NCBI RefSeq assembly: GCF_001546855.1
Contig: NZ_KQ958179.1
Span: forward strand, 1 to 64,000
DNA from: Megasphaera sp. MJR8396C
GTDB lineage: Bacteria; Bacillota; Negativicutes; Veillonellales; Megasphaeraceae
Direction of reading: 5' to 3'
DNA length: 64,000 bases
This document shows positions 1-9,016 of the stretch, in pieces. Every line of letters begins with the position of its first letter. Position 1 is the stretch's first letter. Made by a program: the position numbers and the translations under genes. The notes under the pieces are model-generated. The model was not told the origin of the DNA. It was given only the letters and a program-made list of their open reading frames with translations, and searched no databases.

Positions 1-11
1 ACGACTTGTTT

Positions 12-40
12 ATCTTACCAAACTACGAAGAGCTTGTCAA
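12..40 (-). promoter_or_regulatory. Strong sigma-70-type promoter reading off the left edge
   Basis: On the minus strand a perfect -35 TTGACA (35-40) is followed after 17 bases by -10 TAAGAT (12-17). It points out of the window, so its gene lies to the left. The near-consensus form resembles the tRNA promoters elsewhere in the window (16592-16619, 46235-46264, 53790-53818), so a stable RNA or a strongly expressed gene is plausible. Confidence 0.6.
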
Positions 41-151
41 GCATTATTTTGAATTTCTTCATAAAACCCGACAACCATAAACAGGCACAATAAAAAAAAT
101 TGCATTTTCTTTCTCACGTCTCGTTGCAGCTGGTTTTTATATAATAACATT

Positions 152-190
152 AACGCCGAGAAAAGTCAATCACTTTTCTCGGCGTTTTTT
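152..190. terminator. Terminator after the peptide-uptake operon
   Basis: A perfect 14-bp stem (152-165 with 173-186) has a 7-base loop. A T run follows it on the plus strand; on the minus strand a weaker T-rich stretch follows. It abuts the stop codon of the M20 peptidase gene, so it probably ends the minus-strand opp operon and may also serve a plus-strand gene outside the window. Confidence 0.75.
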
Positions 191-191
191 C

Positions 192-1328
192 TTAATGTTC
201 TTCTCCCATGACGTCAAGTCCTACCATAGCCATGGCTTTGGCCCCGGTCAGGGCCTGCATTTTTCCAAGGTCACTGCCGGCCGCTGCTGCAAATTCCGAC
301 GTATGACCGGACATGCCATAACCGATACAGATTTCCGGTTGGCTGACTCGCGTCACTTGACTGACATTGCCCACATCCGTCGAACCTTCGGCAAAATCAT
401 CGCTGCGAAGGCCGAATTCTTCATAGAGCTGATTGAAGGCGTCGGCAAAGTAGACGTCCATCTTCGGATCATTGATCATATTTTTATAAAGCGGTTCATA
501 ATGTACCATCTCTACCGATGCCTGGTGAGCCGCCGCAACATCCTGAGCCATCTGTTTGATATCGGGCAGCATTTTATTTTCTAAATAGTCCACCGTCAAA
601 GCTCGAATCGTCGCCTTGAGAACGGCCCTGTCGGGGACGATGTTCGGGGCCGTACCGCCTTCGGTAATGATAGCACCGATGATATGGCGTTCGGTCAAGG
701 TCTTTTCGTACTCTTTCAGACGGGCGTAAAAGTCAACTAGGGCATCGAGGGCGTTGATGCCGTGATACTCCGTATCGGCGACATGGGCGGATTTTCCCCA
801 AAAGGTAAATTGTAAGGGATGGGTCGCATAGGACGTACCGCCAATATAAGTCTTATCGACACCGGGATGGACGATGACAGCCGCATGAAGAGCGTCGAAG
901 ACACCGTGTTCACTCATATAAACTTTACTGCCCACCGTTTCTTCGGCAGGGCAGCCGTAGACATGAACCGTCGCTTTATCGCCGGCAGCTTTGGCAAAAG
1001 CCAGGGCCGCACCGATACTCATGGCAGCAATGAGGTTGTGTCCGCATCCGTGTCCGATTTTCGGCAGGGCATCGTATTCCGCTAAAAAGCCCATCTGAAA
1101 AGGCCCCTTTCCAAGGGTTCCATGAAAGGCCGTCGGAAAAGCATCGGCAACGGGATTGTCGATGGTAAAACCGTGGTCGGTCAAGATGTCTTTCAGTAAA
1201 GACGAAGCAAAAAATTCCTCTTGCCCCAGTTCCGGACGGGCGTGCAGCTTATCGGCGATTTCATAGATGAGGGGTTTCAATTCGTCGACATAACGGCAGG
1301 CGTCTTCTTTTAATTGTTTATACTCCAT
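192..1328 (-). CDS. M20 family metallo-amidohydrolase/peptidase (AbgB-like)
   Basis: A 378-residue zinc-type amidohydrolase of the M20 family, the group that hydrolyses aminobenzoyl-glutamate, N-acyl amino acids or small dipeptides in the cytoplasm. Visible family marks are GHGCGHN (residues 92-98, metal ligands), the acidic pair in CPAEETVG (about 126-133, catalytic Glu), HPG (154-156) and a C-terminal GHTSEF. The length is normal for a single-chain M20 enzyme with its lid domain. It is the last gene of the opp-ldcA operon, 18 bp after ldcA and just before a terminator. That position suggests it finishes degradation of imported peptides or acylated products. The exact substrate cannot be read from sequence. 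Confidence 0.88.
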   Translation of the reverse strand: MEYKQLKEDACRYVDELKPLIYEIADKLHARPELGQEEFFASSLLKDILTDHGFTIDNPVADAFPTAFHGTLGKGPFQMGFLAEYDALPKIGHGCGHNLIAAMSIGAALAFAKAAGDKATVHVYGCPAEETVGSKVYMSEHGVFDALHAAVIVHPGVDKTYIGGTSYATHPLQFTFWGKSAHVADTEYHGINALDALVDFYARLKEYEKTLTERHIIGAIITEGGTAPNIVPDRAVLKATIRALTVDYLENKMLPDIKQMAQDVAAAHQASVEMVHYEPLYKNMINDPKMDVYFADAFNQLYEEFGLRSDDFAEGSTDVGNVSQVTRVSQPEICIGYGMSGHTSEFAAAAGSDLGKMQALTGAKAMAMVGLDVMGEEH

Positions 1329-1346
1329 CAGGATTTCCTCCTACAG

Positions 1347-2276
1347 TCAGGGTAAAAATACGAGTTCTGCCCGATCCGGCTTGGCATCCAGGCGAACCTT
1401 CTGGCCTAAGGGCAGCCAGGCATTATCGGCACCGTGGCCAAAGGACAGGCCCTTAATGGCCGGCTTTCCCCATTTTTTGGCATAGGCCTGAATGACTTCG
1501 TTGACGGTCCATTCATAAGTGCTCCCTTCCGTGGGATTGCAGCGGTAAAATTCACCAAAGGCGATGCCTTTCACCCCGTCGATGAGGCCGGCCTGCTCGA
1601 TATGACAGAGCATTCTGTCGAGAGAATAGGCGTCTTCCCCGACTTCTTCCAAGCAGAGAATGCCGCCTTCAGACTGTAACGCATAAGGTGTCCCCATGGT
1701 AACCGACAGCAGCATCAAGTTGCCGCCTAAGAGGGGGCCCGTCGCCGATCCGGGAACGAGGGTCTCAGGATGCATTTCCGGTGCCGAGGGCAGGACCCGG
1801 GGATCATAGGGATGGGCCAGGCCCCAGCGCAGTTCATCCCTCGTATACGCGGAAGCCTTGCGAGCCAGGGACATGACCATCGTCCCGTGGATGGGGCGAA
1901 AATGGCAGCGCTGCAAAAAGACGGTATGCAGGGCCGTAATGTCACTGAAACCGACGAAAATTTTCGGATGGGCAGCAATCAAATCGTAGTCGAGGAGCGG
2001 CAAAATCCGCGTTGCTCCGTAGCCGCCGCGAAGGCAGATAATAGCCTTCACCTGATCATCGGCAAAAGCAGCGTTGATGTCGGCCGCCCGCAGTTCGTCA
2101 CTGCCGGCCAGATAGCCGTCATGAGCCGATACGGATTTCCCTACGGCTACCTGATAGCCAAGTTCTTTTAAAAAGGCAATGCCCTGGGCCGCGTCATCTT
2201 CAGCAAGGGCCGCGGATGGGGCCACGACGGCAATCGTATCGCCCGGATTCAACGGGGCGGCACAACGATAATCCAT
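1347..2276 (-). CDS. ldcA: LD-carboxypeptidase, peptidase family S66
   Basis: A 309-residue serine peptidase of the LdcA family, which removes the terminal D-alanine from the murein tetrapeptide during cell-wall recycling. The triad can be placed: nucleophile Ser111 in GFSDIT, Glu210 or Glu211 in CLEEVGEDAYSLDR, and His281 in SFGHG; these are close to the known E. coli positions. An upstream in-frame ATG at 2300 exists, but the start at 2276 has AAAGGACG about 7 bases before it and clears the oppA stop, so I chose it. The gene sits 4 bp after the peptide-binding lipoprotein gene. This suggests the operon imports and processes murein peptides, which is an inference from context. Confidence 0.88.
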   Translation of the reverse strand: MDYRCAAPLNPGDTIAVVAPSAALAEDDAAQGIAFLKELGYQVAVGKSVSAHDGYLAGSDELRAADINAAFADDQVKAIICLRGGYGATRILPLLDYDLIAAHPKIFVGFSDITALHTVFLQRCHFRPIHGTMVMSLARKASAYTRDELRWGLAHPYDPRVLPSAPEMHPETLVPGSATGPLLGGNLMLLSVTMGTPYALQSEGGILCLEEVGEDAYSLDRMLCHIEQAGLIDGVKGIAFGEFYRCNPTEGSTYEWTVNEVIQAYAKKWGKPAIKGLSFGHGADNAWLPLGQKVRLDAKPDRAELVFLP

Positions 2277-2280
2277 AAAG

Positions 2281-3870
2281 TTACGTCCTTTCTTCGTCAT
2301 CGATATAGGCGTTTTTAAAATCTACCAACCCCAACTGCGACCAATGATAGCCTTTAATATAAGGCTGGGCCACGTACGGCTGGGTCGTGTAGTAGATGGG
2401 AATGATGACACAATCGTCAAAAAGCATCTGTTCGGCCTGATGCATATAGGCCATGCGCTGGGCTTCATCATTCGTCGACTTGGCCCGGCGAATCAATTCA
2501 TTATAAGCCGGATTGTGGTACTGAGCGTCGTTTTCCTCATCGGCAAAGACGTCGAGGAAGGTCATGGGATCGGCATAATCGGCAATCCACGAAGCTCGGG
2601 CGACCTGGTAGTCCCCTTGGGCCCGGGAAGCCATGAATACCTTCGATTCCTGATTCATGAGCGATACGGACACGCCAAGATTGTTTTTCCACATTTCCTG
2701 AATGGCTTCGGCTACCGCCTTGTGCATCTCGTTGGTGTTAAACAAGATGGTCACCGGCGGCAGGGGATGGGTTTCATCGTAACCGGCTTCACGCAGGAGC
2801 TCTCGTGCCTTTTCCGGATCTTCCGTAATGAGATTGCCCCCTTCTTCCCGAAAATCACGGCCCGTAGCCTTATCTTTCAGTCCCGGCGGGACCCAGGCAT
2901 AGGCCGGTTCCTTTTCAGCCCGGATGATATGGTCGATGAGCCCTTGCCGTTGAACGGAAAGGGCAAAGGCCTTGCGAACACGGACGTCGTCAAAGGGCTT
3001 TTGCTGGACATTAAAGACGTAGTAATAGGCGCCTAAATAAGGAGCAATTTTATACAGCCCCATTTTTTCCAGACGCTCTTGGTCGGCCGGCGGCGGTTCA
3101 ACGGTCATATTAGCCTGATTGCTTTCGACCAGAGTCAATCTCGTCGCCTGAGAATCGCTGATGGGCAGGTCGATGTGGCTGAGTTTCACCGCATCGGCAT
3201 CCCAATAGCGTTCATTTTTAACCAATTTAATTTCACTGGAATGGTTCCAACTGACGATTTTAAAAGGTCCGCTGGAAACCATACCTTCAGCATCGGCAGC
3301 CCACGTATCAGGCTTTTCTTCGACGAGTTTCCGAGGTACGGGATAGTAGCAGTGAAAGGCTGTCAGATTCAGGAAATAAGAAGTCGGCTCTTTTAAACGG
3401 ACTTCTAAGGTTTTATCGTCGAGGGCTTTGACCCCGACTTCATCGGCAGAGGCCTTCTTCTTAAAGTAATCTTCGGCCTTATCGATACAAAAGAGCATAT
3501 ACGCATTTTCCGAAGCTACGTCAGGATTTACGACGCGCTTCCAAGAATATTCGATATCGCCGGCCGTAATGGGCGTACCGTCGCTCCACTCGATTCCGTC
3601 GCGGAGATGAAAGATATAAGTCCGTCCGTCATCTGAAATATCCCAGCTCTTGGCCAGGGCCGGTTGAGGCACGTCATCGACGAGACGGGTCAGGCCTTCA
3701 AAAATTTGTAATTCCGTATTGCTTTCAGCTAAGGCCGTCGTCATCGCCGGATCGAGGCGGGACGGTTCTGCTTCTAAGACGTAACTCACCGTATCCGGCC
3801 GTTCTACGCCGCAGGCGCTGAGAAAGACGGTCATGAGGATGGCCATGAATAACAGGATATATTTTTTCAT
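2281..3870 (-). CDS. oppA: Oligopeptide ABC transporter substrate-binding lipoprotein
   Basis: A 529-residue extracytoplasmic solute-binding protein of the SBP_bac_5 (OppA/DppA) family. It starts with a lipoprotein signal peptide, MKKYILLFMAILMTVFLSAC, with the lipobox cysteine at residue 20. The SBP_5 fold follows, including YSWKRVVNP and the LREAGYDE region. The start at 3870 is set by AAAGGAGG about 8 bases upstream and by the signal peptide; a longer frame to 3954 has no such signal. The ATG overlaps the oppF stop (ATGA), so the two are translationally coupled. Captured peptides would be delivered to OppBC. Confidence 0.92.
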   Translation of the reverse strand: MKKYILLFMAILMTVFLSACGVERPDTVSYVLEAEPSRLDPAMTTALAESNTELQIFEGLTRLVDDVPQPALAKSWDISDDGRTYIFHLRDGIEWSDGTPITAGDIEYSWKRVVNPDVASENAYMLFCIDKAEDYFKKKASADEVGVKALDDKTLEVRLKEPTSYFLNLTAFHCYYPVPRKLVEEKPDTWAADAEGMVSSGPFKIVSWNHSSEIKLVKNERYWDADAVKLSHIDLPISDSQATRLTLVESNQANMTVEPPPADQERLEKMGLYKIAPYLGAYYYVFNVQQKPFDDVRVRKAFALSVQRQGLIDHIIRAEKEPAYAWVPPGLKDKATGRDFREEGGNLITEDPEKARELLREAGYDETHPLPPVTILFNTNEMHKAVAEAIQEMWKNNLGVSVSLMNQESKVFMASRAQGDYQVARASWIADYADPMTFLDVFADEENDAQYHNPAYNELIRRAKSTNDEAQRMAYMHQAEQMLFDDCVIIPIYYTTQPYVAQPYIKGYHWSQLGLVDFKNAYIDDEERT

Positions 3871-4838
3871 CGGTCCGTCCCTCCTTTCGCATGGTGACAG
3901 GCAACGAGGCGCCCTTCCCCGACGGGACGAAGAACAGGCACTTCTCTCCGACACCGTTCATCACCATAGGGACAGCGGGGATGGAAGACACAGCCCGACG
4001 GTACATCGAGGGGACTGGGGACTTCACCTGACACAAGAGTCTTTCGCCGATAATGAGGATCCGGTCGGGGCACGGACGCAATGAGCATCTGCGTATAAGG
4101 ATGGAGGGGTCGATGAAAGACGGCATCGCTCGGACCTAATTCAACGAGACTTCCCAAGTACATGACGCCGATGCGTCGACTGAGGTGATGAACCATACTC
4201 AAATCATGGGCAATAAAGAGATAGGACAACTGTCGTTCCCCTTGGAGCCGCTTCAGCATATTGACGATTTGGACCTGGACCGACACGTCGAGGGCTGAAA
4301 TCGGTTCATCGCAGAAGATGCATTCCGGATCGACCGCCAGAGCTCTGGCAATGCCGATGCGCTGGCGTTGACCGCCGCTGAATTCATGGGGATAACGCTG
4401 GGCTGTTTCCGGTCTCAAATCGACTTGCGTCAATAAGTCAGCCACGCGCTGACGCCGCTCCGTATCGTTAGAGCAGAGTCCGTAATTGCGAAGAGGCTCG
4501 CTGATGATATCTTCGACAGTCATCCGCGGGTCCAAAGAGGCATAGGGATCCTGAAAGATCATCTGAACCTGACGGCGATAGGCCTGGCCTACGCCAGGAT
4601 CGTCGATGTTACGGTCTTTATAAAAGATACTTCCCGCGGTCTTAGGATATAAGCCCAATAAGGTACGGGCAAAGGTCGACTTACCACAGCCCGATTCCCC
4701 GACCAAGCCGACGGTTTCACCCGGTTCAATCGTAAGGGATACACCATTGACAGCGGTCAACAGCTTTTTCGGACGGCCCAGCCAATTGCGATCGACGACA
4801 AATTGCTTGGTAAGTCCTTTAGCTTCAATGAGTGCCAT
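3867..4838 (-). CDS. oppF: Oligopeptide ABC transporter ATP-binding protein, OppF type
   Basis: A 323-residue ATPase with Walker A GESGCGKST, signature SGGQRQR and Walker B IFCDEPISALD. The C-terminal oligopeptide-transporter extension (VPSPLDVPSGCVFHPRCPYGDERC) carries the cysteine cluster typical of OppD/OppF. The start at 4838 has AAAGGAGGGG just upstream and overlaps the end of oppD by 14 bases. It pairs with OppD to power uptake. Confidence 0.93.
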   Translation of the reverse strand: MALIEAKGLTKQFVVDRNWLGRPKKLLTAVNGVSLTIEPGETVGLVGESGCGKSTFARTLLGLYPKTAGSIFYKDRNIDDPGVGQAYRRQVQMIFQDPYASLDPRMTVEDIISEPLRNYGLCSNDTERRQRVADLLTQVDLRPETAQRYPHEFSGGQRQRIGIARALAVDPECIFCDEPISALDVSVQVQIVNMLKRLQGERQLSYLFIAHDLSMVHHLSRRIGVMYLGSLVELGPSDAVFHRPLHPYTQMLIASVPRPDPHYRRKTLVSGEVPSPLDVPSGCVFHPRCPYGDERCRREVPVLRPVGEGRLVACHHAKGGTDR

Positions 4839-5820
4839 CGTCTCCCCTCCTTTCTGCCGCTGCCAGCCAGCAGGCATAGTGATGATGGGGACCTGCTTCT
4901 TCCCGCGGCGGTTCCGCTTCCATACAGACTTTCATCGCCTGAGGGCAGCGCCGATAGAAACGGCAGCCTTTTGGCATGTGGAATAAATCCGGGGCCTGGC
5001 CGGGAATCCCCGTCAATACCTTATCCCGGTCAGACGGATCAGGCAGGGAGGCTAAAAGACCTTTGGTGTAAGGATGAACAGGACGGTAAAAAATATCGTC
5101 GGCCGTCCCTTCTTCGACGACGGTACCGGCATACATGACATAAATGCGGCGGCACATCTGAGCGATGACGCCTAGGTTATGGGAAATGAGGACGACAGCC
5201 ATACCGAGTTCTGCCTGCAGTTTCTTCAAGACATCCAGGACCTGGGCTTCTGTCGTAACGTCGAGGGCCGTCGTCGGTTCGTCGGCAAAGAGGAGTTTCG
5301 GCGAACAGGATAGGGCCATGGCAATGAGACAGCGTTGGCGCATGCCACCCGATAATTGGTGCGGATATTGATCGAGCCGCTTTTCCGGCGACGTCAGGCC
5401 GACGGCCTTTAAGAGTTCTAACGCCTTTTCCCGCTGCTCATTTTTGGACAGCTTCTGATAGAGGGCAAGGCCTTCACAAAGCTGGGCACCGATGGTGAGG
5501 ACCGGATTTAAAGACGTCATGGGGGCCTGAAAAATCATGGCCATATCGCGGCCGCGAAGACCATTCATGTCGCGTTCTGACAAGGGAAGGATGTCGCGGC
5601 CTTCCCATAAAATCTCTCCGGATTGGTATTCTGCCGCCCTTTGAGGCAGTAATTTCATGACCGCCTGAGACGTAACCGACTTGCCGCAGCCCGATTCACC
5701 GACGATGCCGACAGTTTCACCGGCGTGGACCGTAAGCGATACGGCATGAACCGCTTCTAACAGGCCCCGATAGGTATGGAACGAAATGGACAGGTGACGC
5801 ACTTCAAGTAACGGTTTCAT
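4825..5820 (-). CDS. oppD: Oligopeptide ABC transporter ATP-binding protein, OppD type
   Basis: A 331-residue ABC ATPase with Walker A GESGCGKS, signature LSGGMRQR, Walker B LLFADEPTTALD and the OppD-type C-terminal segment MPKGCRFYRRCPQAMKVC, whose cysteines may hold an Fe-S cluster as reported for some members. The start at 5820 (MKPLLEV) has AGAAGGAGGG in front and overlaps the oppC stop as ATGA; the longer frame to 5904 lies inside oppC. It is the fourth gene from the promoter side of this cluster's order B-C-D-F-A, and both ATPases are encoded side by side as usual for dipeptide and oligopeptide systems. Confidence 0.93.
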   Translation of the reverse strand: MKPLLEVRHLSISFHTYRGLLEAVHAVSLTVHAGETVGIVGESGCGKSVTSQAVMKLLPQRAAEYQSGEILWEGRDILPLSERDMNGLRGRDMAMIFQAPMTSLNPVLTIGAQLCEGLALYQKLSKNEQREKALELLKAVGLTSPEKRLDQYPHQLSGGMRQRCLIAMALSCSPKLLFADEPTTALDVTTEAQVLDVLKKLQAELGMAVVLISHNLGVIAQMCRRIYVMYAGTVVEEGTADDIFYRPVHPYTKGLLASLPDPSDRDKVLTGIPGQAPDLFHMPKGCRFYRRCPQAMKVCMEAEPPREEAGPHHHYACWLAAAERRGDDGTH

Positions 5821-6722
5821 CGACTTCCCTCCTTCTGGTTCTGCGGATCTAAGGCATCGCGCAGGCCGTCGCCTAAGAACATGAAGCCCAGCATGGTAAT
5901 GCACAGAGCCAAGGCCGGAAAGACGAGCTGAAAGGGAAAGGACCGCATGCTGTTAATGCCTTCGGAAGCGAGAACGCCCCAGCTGGCCATCGGTGCCGAT
6001 ACGCCGAGACCGATAAAGCTTAAAAAGGCTTCCGTAAAGATCGCTTCCGGAATCGATAAGGTCAAGGTGACGATAATCGGTCCGACGCAGTTGGGAATCA
6101 TATGACGCCGCAAGATCTGCCAGGTCGACGTCCCGCAGGAACGGGCGGCCATGACGTATTCCTGCTGTTTCAGACTGAGGATCTGACCGCGGACGACGCG
6201 GGCCATATTGAGCCAGTAGGCGATGCCTAAGGCCAAATAAATATTGAGCAGTCCCGGTTTGAAGACGACCATCAGCAAGATGACGTACAGCAGCATGGGA
6301 ATGGAGTACAGAATATCGACGATGTGCATCATGATCCGGTCGACTCGACCGCCAACCAGGGCTGAAATCCCGCCGTAGAGGACGCCGATGAAGACGTTGA
6401 TAAGACTGGCTACCAGGCCGATGGACAAGGAAATGCGGGCGCCGTACAGGACGCGGACAAAGAGATCTCGTCCGAGCGAATCGGTACCGAACCAGTGTGC
6501 CGCCGACGGCCAGGCGTTGGCATCGGCCAGGCTCTGATCGGCATAGGTATAAGGGGATAAAAAAGGCCCGATGACAGCCAGGAGGGTCATGACGATGACG
6601 ATAGCCATCCCCCAGAGGGCCAGGGGATTTCCTTTCATTCGGCGCCAGCCCCGGTCCCGCAGCGTTTGAGGTGCCACATAAGGTTCCTGACGGTCGGCTG
6701 CCGTAATCGGTGTGAAATCCAT
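5817..6722 (-). CDS. oppC: Oligopeptide ABC transporter permease, OppC type
   Basis: A 301-residue inner-membrane permease. A cytoplasmic N-terminal stretch leads to the first membrane helix at about 34-55, then five more. The EAA coupling loop is visible as EYVMAARSCGTSTWQILRRH. A conserved HWFGTDSLGRD segment marks the OppC/DppC group. Start ATG 6722 has GAAAGGAGG. It overlaps oppD by 4 bases and follows oppB by 2, so all five transporter genes should be cotranscribed. Confidence 0.93.
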   Translation of the reverse strand: MDFTPITAADRQEPYVAPQTLRDRGWRRMKGNPLALWGMAIVIVMTLLAVIGPFLSPYTYADQSLADANAWPSAAHWFGTDSLGRDLFVRVLYGARISLSIGLVASLINVFIGVLYGGISALVGGRVDRIMMHIVDILYSIPMLLYVILLMVVFKPGLLNIYLALGIAYWLNMARVVRGQILSLKQQEYVMAARSCGTSTWQILRRHMIPNCVGPIIVTLTLSIPEAIFTEAFLSFIGLGVSAPMASWGVLASEGINSMRSFPFQLVFPALALCITMLGFMFLGDGLRDALDPQNQKEGSR

Positions 6723-6724
6723 GG

Positions 6725-7657
6725 CTATTCCTCCTTTCGGCTGTCGACAGTGATGCGCGGATCTAAGAGCGGATAGATGATGTCGACGAGTAAATTCATC
6801 ATCATGATGAGAAAACTGTAAAAAATCGTAATGCCTAAGATGACCGTATAATCGCGGTTATAAATACTGGTAACAAAATGACGCCCCAAGCCGGGAATGG
6901 CAAAAATCGTCTCGACGATAAAGCTCCCGGTCATCAAGGCCGCCGCCAAGGGGCCGATATAACTGACGACAGGCAAGAGGGCATTGCGCAGGGCATGGCG
7001 GTACAATAAAGACCAGGGACCAATCCCCCGCGAACGGGCCGTCCGTATATAATCTTGTCCCAAGGCATCGACCAGGCTCGACCGCGTCAAACGCATGATA
7101 AAAGCCGTCGGCTGCGCAGCCAGGGCCAAGGCCGGCAGGATGACATAGGCCGGTCCCTTCCACAAGGCCGCCGGCAAGACGGGCCAGGTAAAGGCAAAGA
7201 GTTGTATGAGGACAGCCGCTAAAATAAAACTGGGCACCGAAACACCGAGGGTAGCCCCGATCATCATCCCGTAATCGACCCAGGTATTCTTATACCAGGC
7301 AGCGGCCATGCCAGCCAGGATACCGGCCCCGATAGCCAGAAGAAGGCTGATCAGCCCGAGCTCAGCCGAGACGGGCAAGGTTTCGGCGATAATGTCGTTG
7401 ACCGTTTTTCCGGGATACTTGTAGGACGGGCCGAGGTCGAGCACGGCGGCGTGGCGGACGTAATCGACATACTGATCCCACAACGGTTCATCGAGATGGT
7501 ACCGGGCTTCGACCGTCGCCATGACGGCCGGCGGCAGTTTCTTTTCCTGTGTAAACGGTCCGCCGGGAATGGCGTGCATCAGGCCAAAGGTAATGGTAAT
7601 GACCGCCCATAGGACGATACAGGCGCCAATCAGGCGCTTTGCAAGATAAATGGCCAA
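6725..7657 (-). CDS. oppB: Oligopeptide ABC transporter permease, OppB type
   Basis: A 310-residue permease with the OppB N-terminus MAIYLAKRLIGACIVLW, the HAIPGGPF segment and the EAA loop DYIRTARSRGIGPWSLLYRHALRNA. The start is TTG at 7657, supported by GGAAAGGAA about ten bases upstream and by family alignment of the first helix. It is the first gene of the seven-gene operon and is driven by the promoter at 7691-7719. Confidence 0.92.
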   Translation of the reverse strand: MAIYLAKRLIGACIVLWAVITITFGLMHAIPGGPFTQEKKLPPAVMATVEARYHLDEPLWDQYVDYVRHAAVLDLGPSYKYPGKTVNDIIAETLPVSAELGLISLLLAIGAGILAGMAAAWYKNTWVDYGMMIGATLGVSVPSFILAAVLIQLFAFTWPVLPAALWKGPAYVILPALALAAQPTAFIMRLTRSSLVDALGQDYIRTARSRGIGPWSLLYRHALRNALLPVVSYIGPLAAALMTGSFIVETIFAIPGLGRHFVTSIYNRDYTVILGITIFYSFLIMMMNLLVDIIYPLLDPRITVDSRKEE

Positions 7658-7690
7658 GGAGAATCATTCCTTTCCAACATAGATAAATTC

Positions 7691-7719
7691 ATTATACGGC
7701 GCGATATCGCTCATGACAA
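7691..7719 (-). promoter_or_regulatory. Promoter of the opp-ldcA operon
   Basis: Minus-strand -35 TTGTCA (7714-7719), 17-base spacer, -10 TATAAT (7691-7696), about 35 bases before the oppB start. It is back to back with the MFS promoter, so the two units share a short divergent control region. Confidence 0.65.
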
Positions 7720-7730
7720 GGCGATAGCCG

Positions 7731-7759
7731 TTGTTATTATCACGGCGGCGGCGTATAAT
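7731..7759 (+). promoter_or_regulatory. Promoter of the efflux MFS gene
   Basis: Plus-strand -35 TTGTTA (7731-7736), 17-base spacer, consensus -10 TATAAT (7754-7759). It ends about 43 bases before the chosen GTG start at 7803. Confidence 0.65.
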
Positions 7760-7802
7760 AGTAAATTGACTACGTTAACAAATCGAAAGAAAGGTGATCG
7801 CT

Positions 7803-9011
7803 GTGAACTGGAAACTTTGTTTAGCAATTCTAACGTGTAACGTCGTCTTCATGTCCTCAAGCTACACCATGCTCATCCCCTTCCTTCCTATGTACCTGAC
7901 GAGAGATCTCGGCGTCGATGCAGCGTCGGTCAATATTTGGTCGGGCATCGTCTTTTCCTCGACGTTTCTCATCAGCGCCGTCATGGCCCCTATCTGGGGA
8001 CGGATGGCCGATAAACGAGGCAAGCGGCTCATGGCTATTCGAGCCAGTTTTCTCTTATCCATCAGTTACTTTCTCGGCGGCATCGTAACGTCACCGCTGG
8101 AACTGACCTTCATGCGCATGTTCCAAGGTTTTGCCTCGGGCCTGTGGCCCATGGAGCTGGCCATCATGACCACCTATGCGCCACCAAAAAAACTGGGGAT
8201 CTGCCTGGGCGTCATGCAGGGGGCTCTCACGGCCGGCGGCATCATCGGCCCCCTCTTCGGCGGCATCTTAGCCGAAGCCTTCGGCATGCGCCGGTCCTTC
8301 TTTTTGGCAGCCGCCGCCTTGTTCCTCAACTTTTTAGTCCTGGTCTTCTTCATTAAAGAACCGCCGACGGACACGGCACCGGCTGCCGATACGGCAAAGG
8401 CCGATGACAAAAGCGGCAAAGTCAGCCTCTGGAAGATTCCCGTCATCCGCCTGATGCTCCTCAGCGCCGCCTTGGTACAGGCCGTCATCCTCATCGTCCA
8501 GCCGATTTTAACGACCTATATTTCCCACCTGGCCGGAGATATTGACAACCTGGTCTTCGTAGCCGGCCTGATCTTTTCGCTGGGCGGCTTTGCCAGCGCC
8601 ATTACGGCTCCTCTTTGGGGCCGCTTCGGTCAGCGTCACGGCTTCGTCAAGACCTTGCGCATCGTCCTGATTTTGGCAGGTATTTTCTTCCTCATCCAGT
8701 CGCTGCCCGATACGCTGTATACCTTCGCCGCCAGTCAATTTGCCGTCGGCCTGTTCTTCTCCGGCATCTATCCGTCGATCAACGCCATCTTGGCCGAAAG
8801 GACGAGTGCCAGCATCAAAGGCCGCGTCTTCGGTTTCCTGTTCTCCGCTCAGCAGATTGGTTCCATGGGCGGCCCGATCTTAGGCGGCGTCATCGCCACT
8901 TACATCGGCATGAAATACGTCTTTTTGGCAGCCGGCGCCATTCTCTTGTGCCTGAGTTTTGCCATCAACTGGAAGGTCCGTCACCTTCACGGCGAAAAAA
9001 TTACCGATTAA
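7803..9011 (+). CDS. MFS transporter, probable drug efflux (MdtG/Bmr-like)
   Basis: About 402 residues with twelve predicted membrane segments in two halves. The MFS motif between helices 2 and 3 is GRMADKRGKR, and its counterpart in the second half is GRFGQRHG. The helix 5 motif reads GGIIGPLFGG, as in antiporter-type efflux proteins. The start is GTG at 7803, eight bases after AAGAAAGG; an earlier GTG at 7794 overlaps that site. A charged linker (about residues 183-206) separates the halves. No regulator gene is adjacent, and the drug or metabolite exported is unknown. Its stop lies 5 bp from the convergent flavoprotein gene, with no clear terminator between. Confidence 0.85.
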   Translation: MNWKLCLAILTCNVVFMSSSYTMLIPFLPMYLTRDLGVDAASVNIWSGIVFSSTFLISAVMAPIWGRMADKRGKRLMAIRASFLLSISYFLGGIVTSPLELTFMRMFQGFASGLWPMELAIMTTYAPPKKLGICLGVMQGALTAGGIIGPLFGGILAEAFGMRRSFFLAAAALFLNFLVLVFFIKEPPTDTAPAADTAKADDKSGKVSLWKIPVIRLMLLSAALVQAVILIVQPILTTYISHLAGDIDNLVFVAGLIFSLGGFASAITAPLWGRFGQRHGFVKTLRIVLILAGIFFLIQSLPDTLYTFAASQFAVGLFFSGIYPSINAILAERTSASIKGRVFGFLFSAQQIGSMGGPILGGVIATYIGMKYVFLAAGAILLCLSFAINWKVRHLHGEKITD

Positions 9012-9016
9012 AAGCC

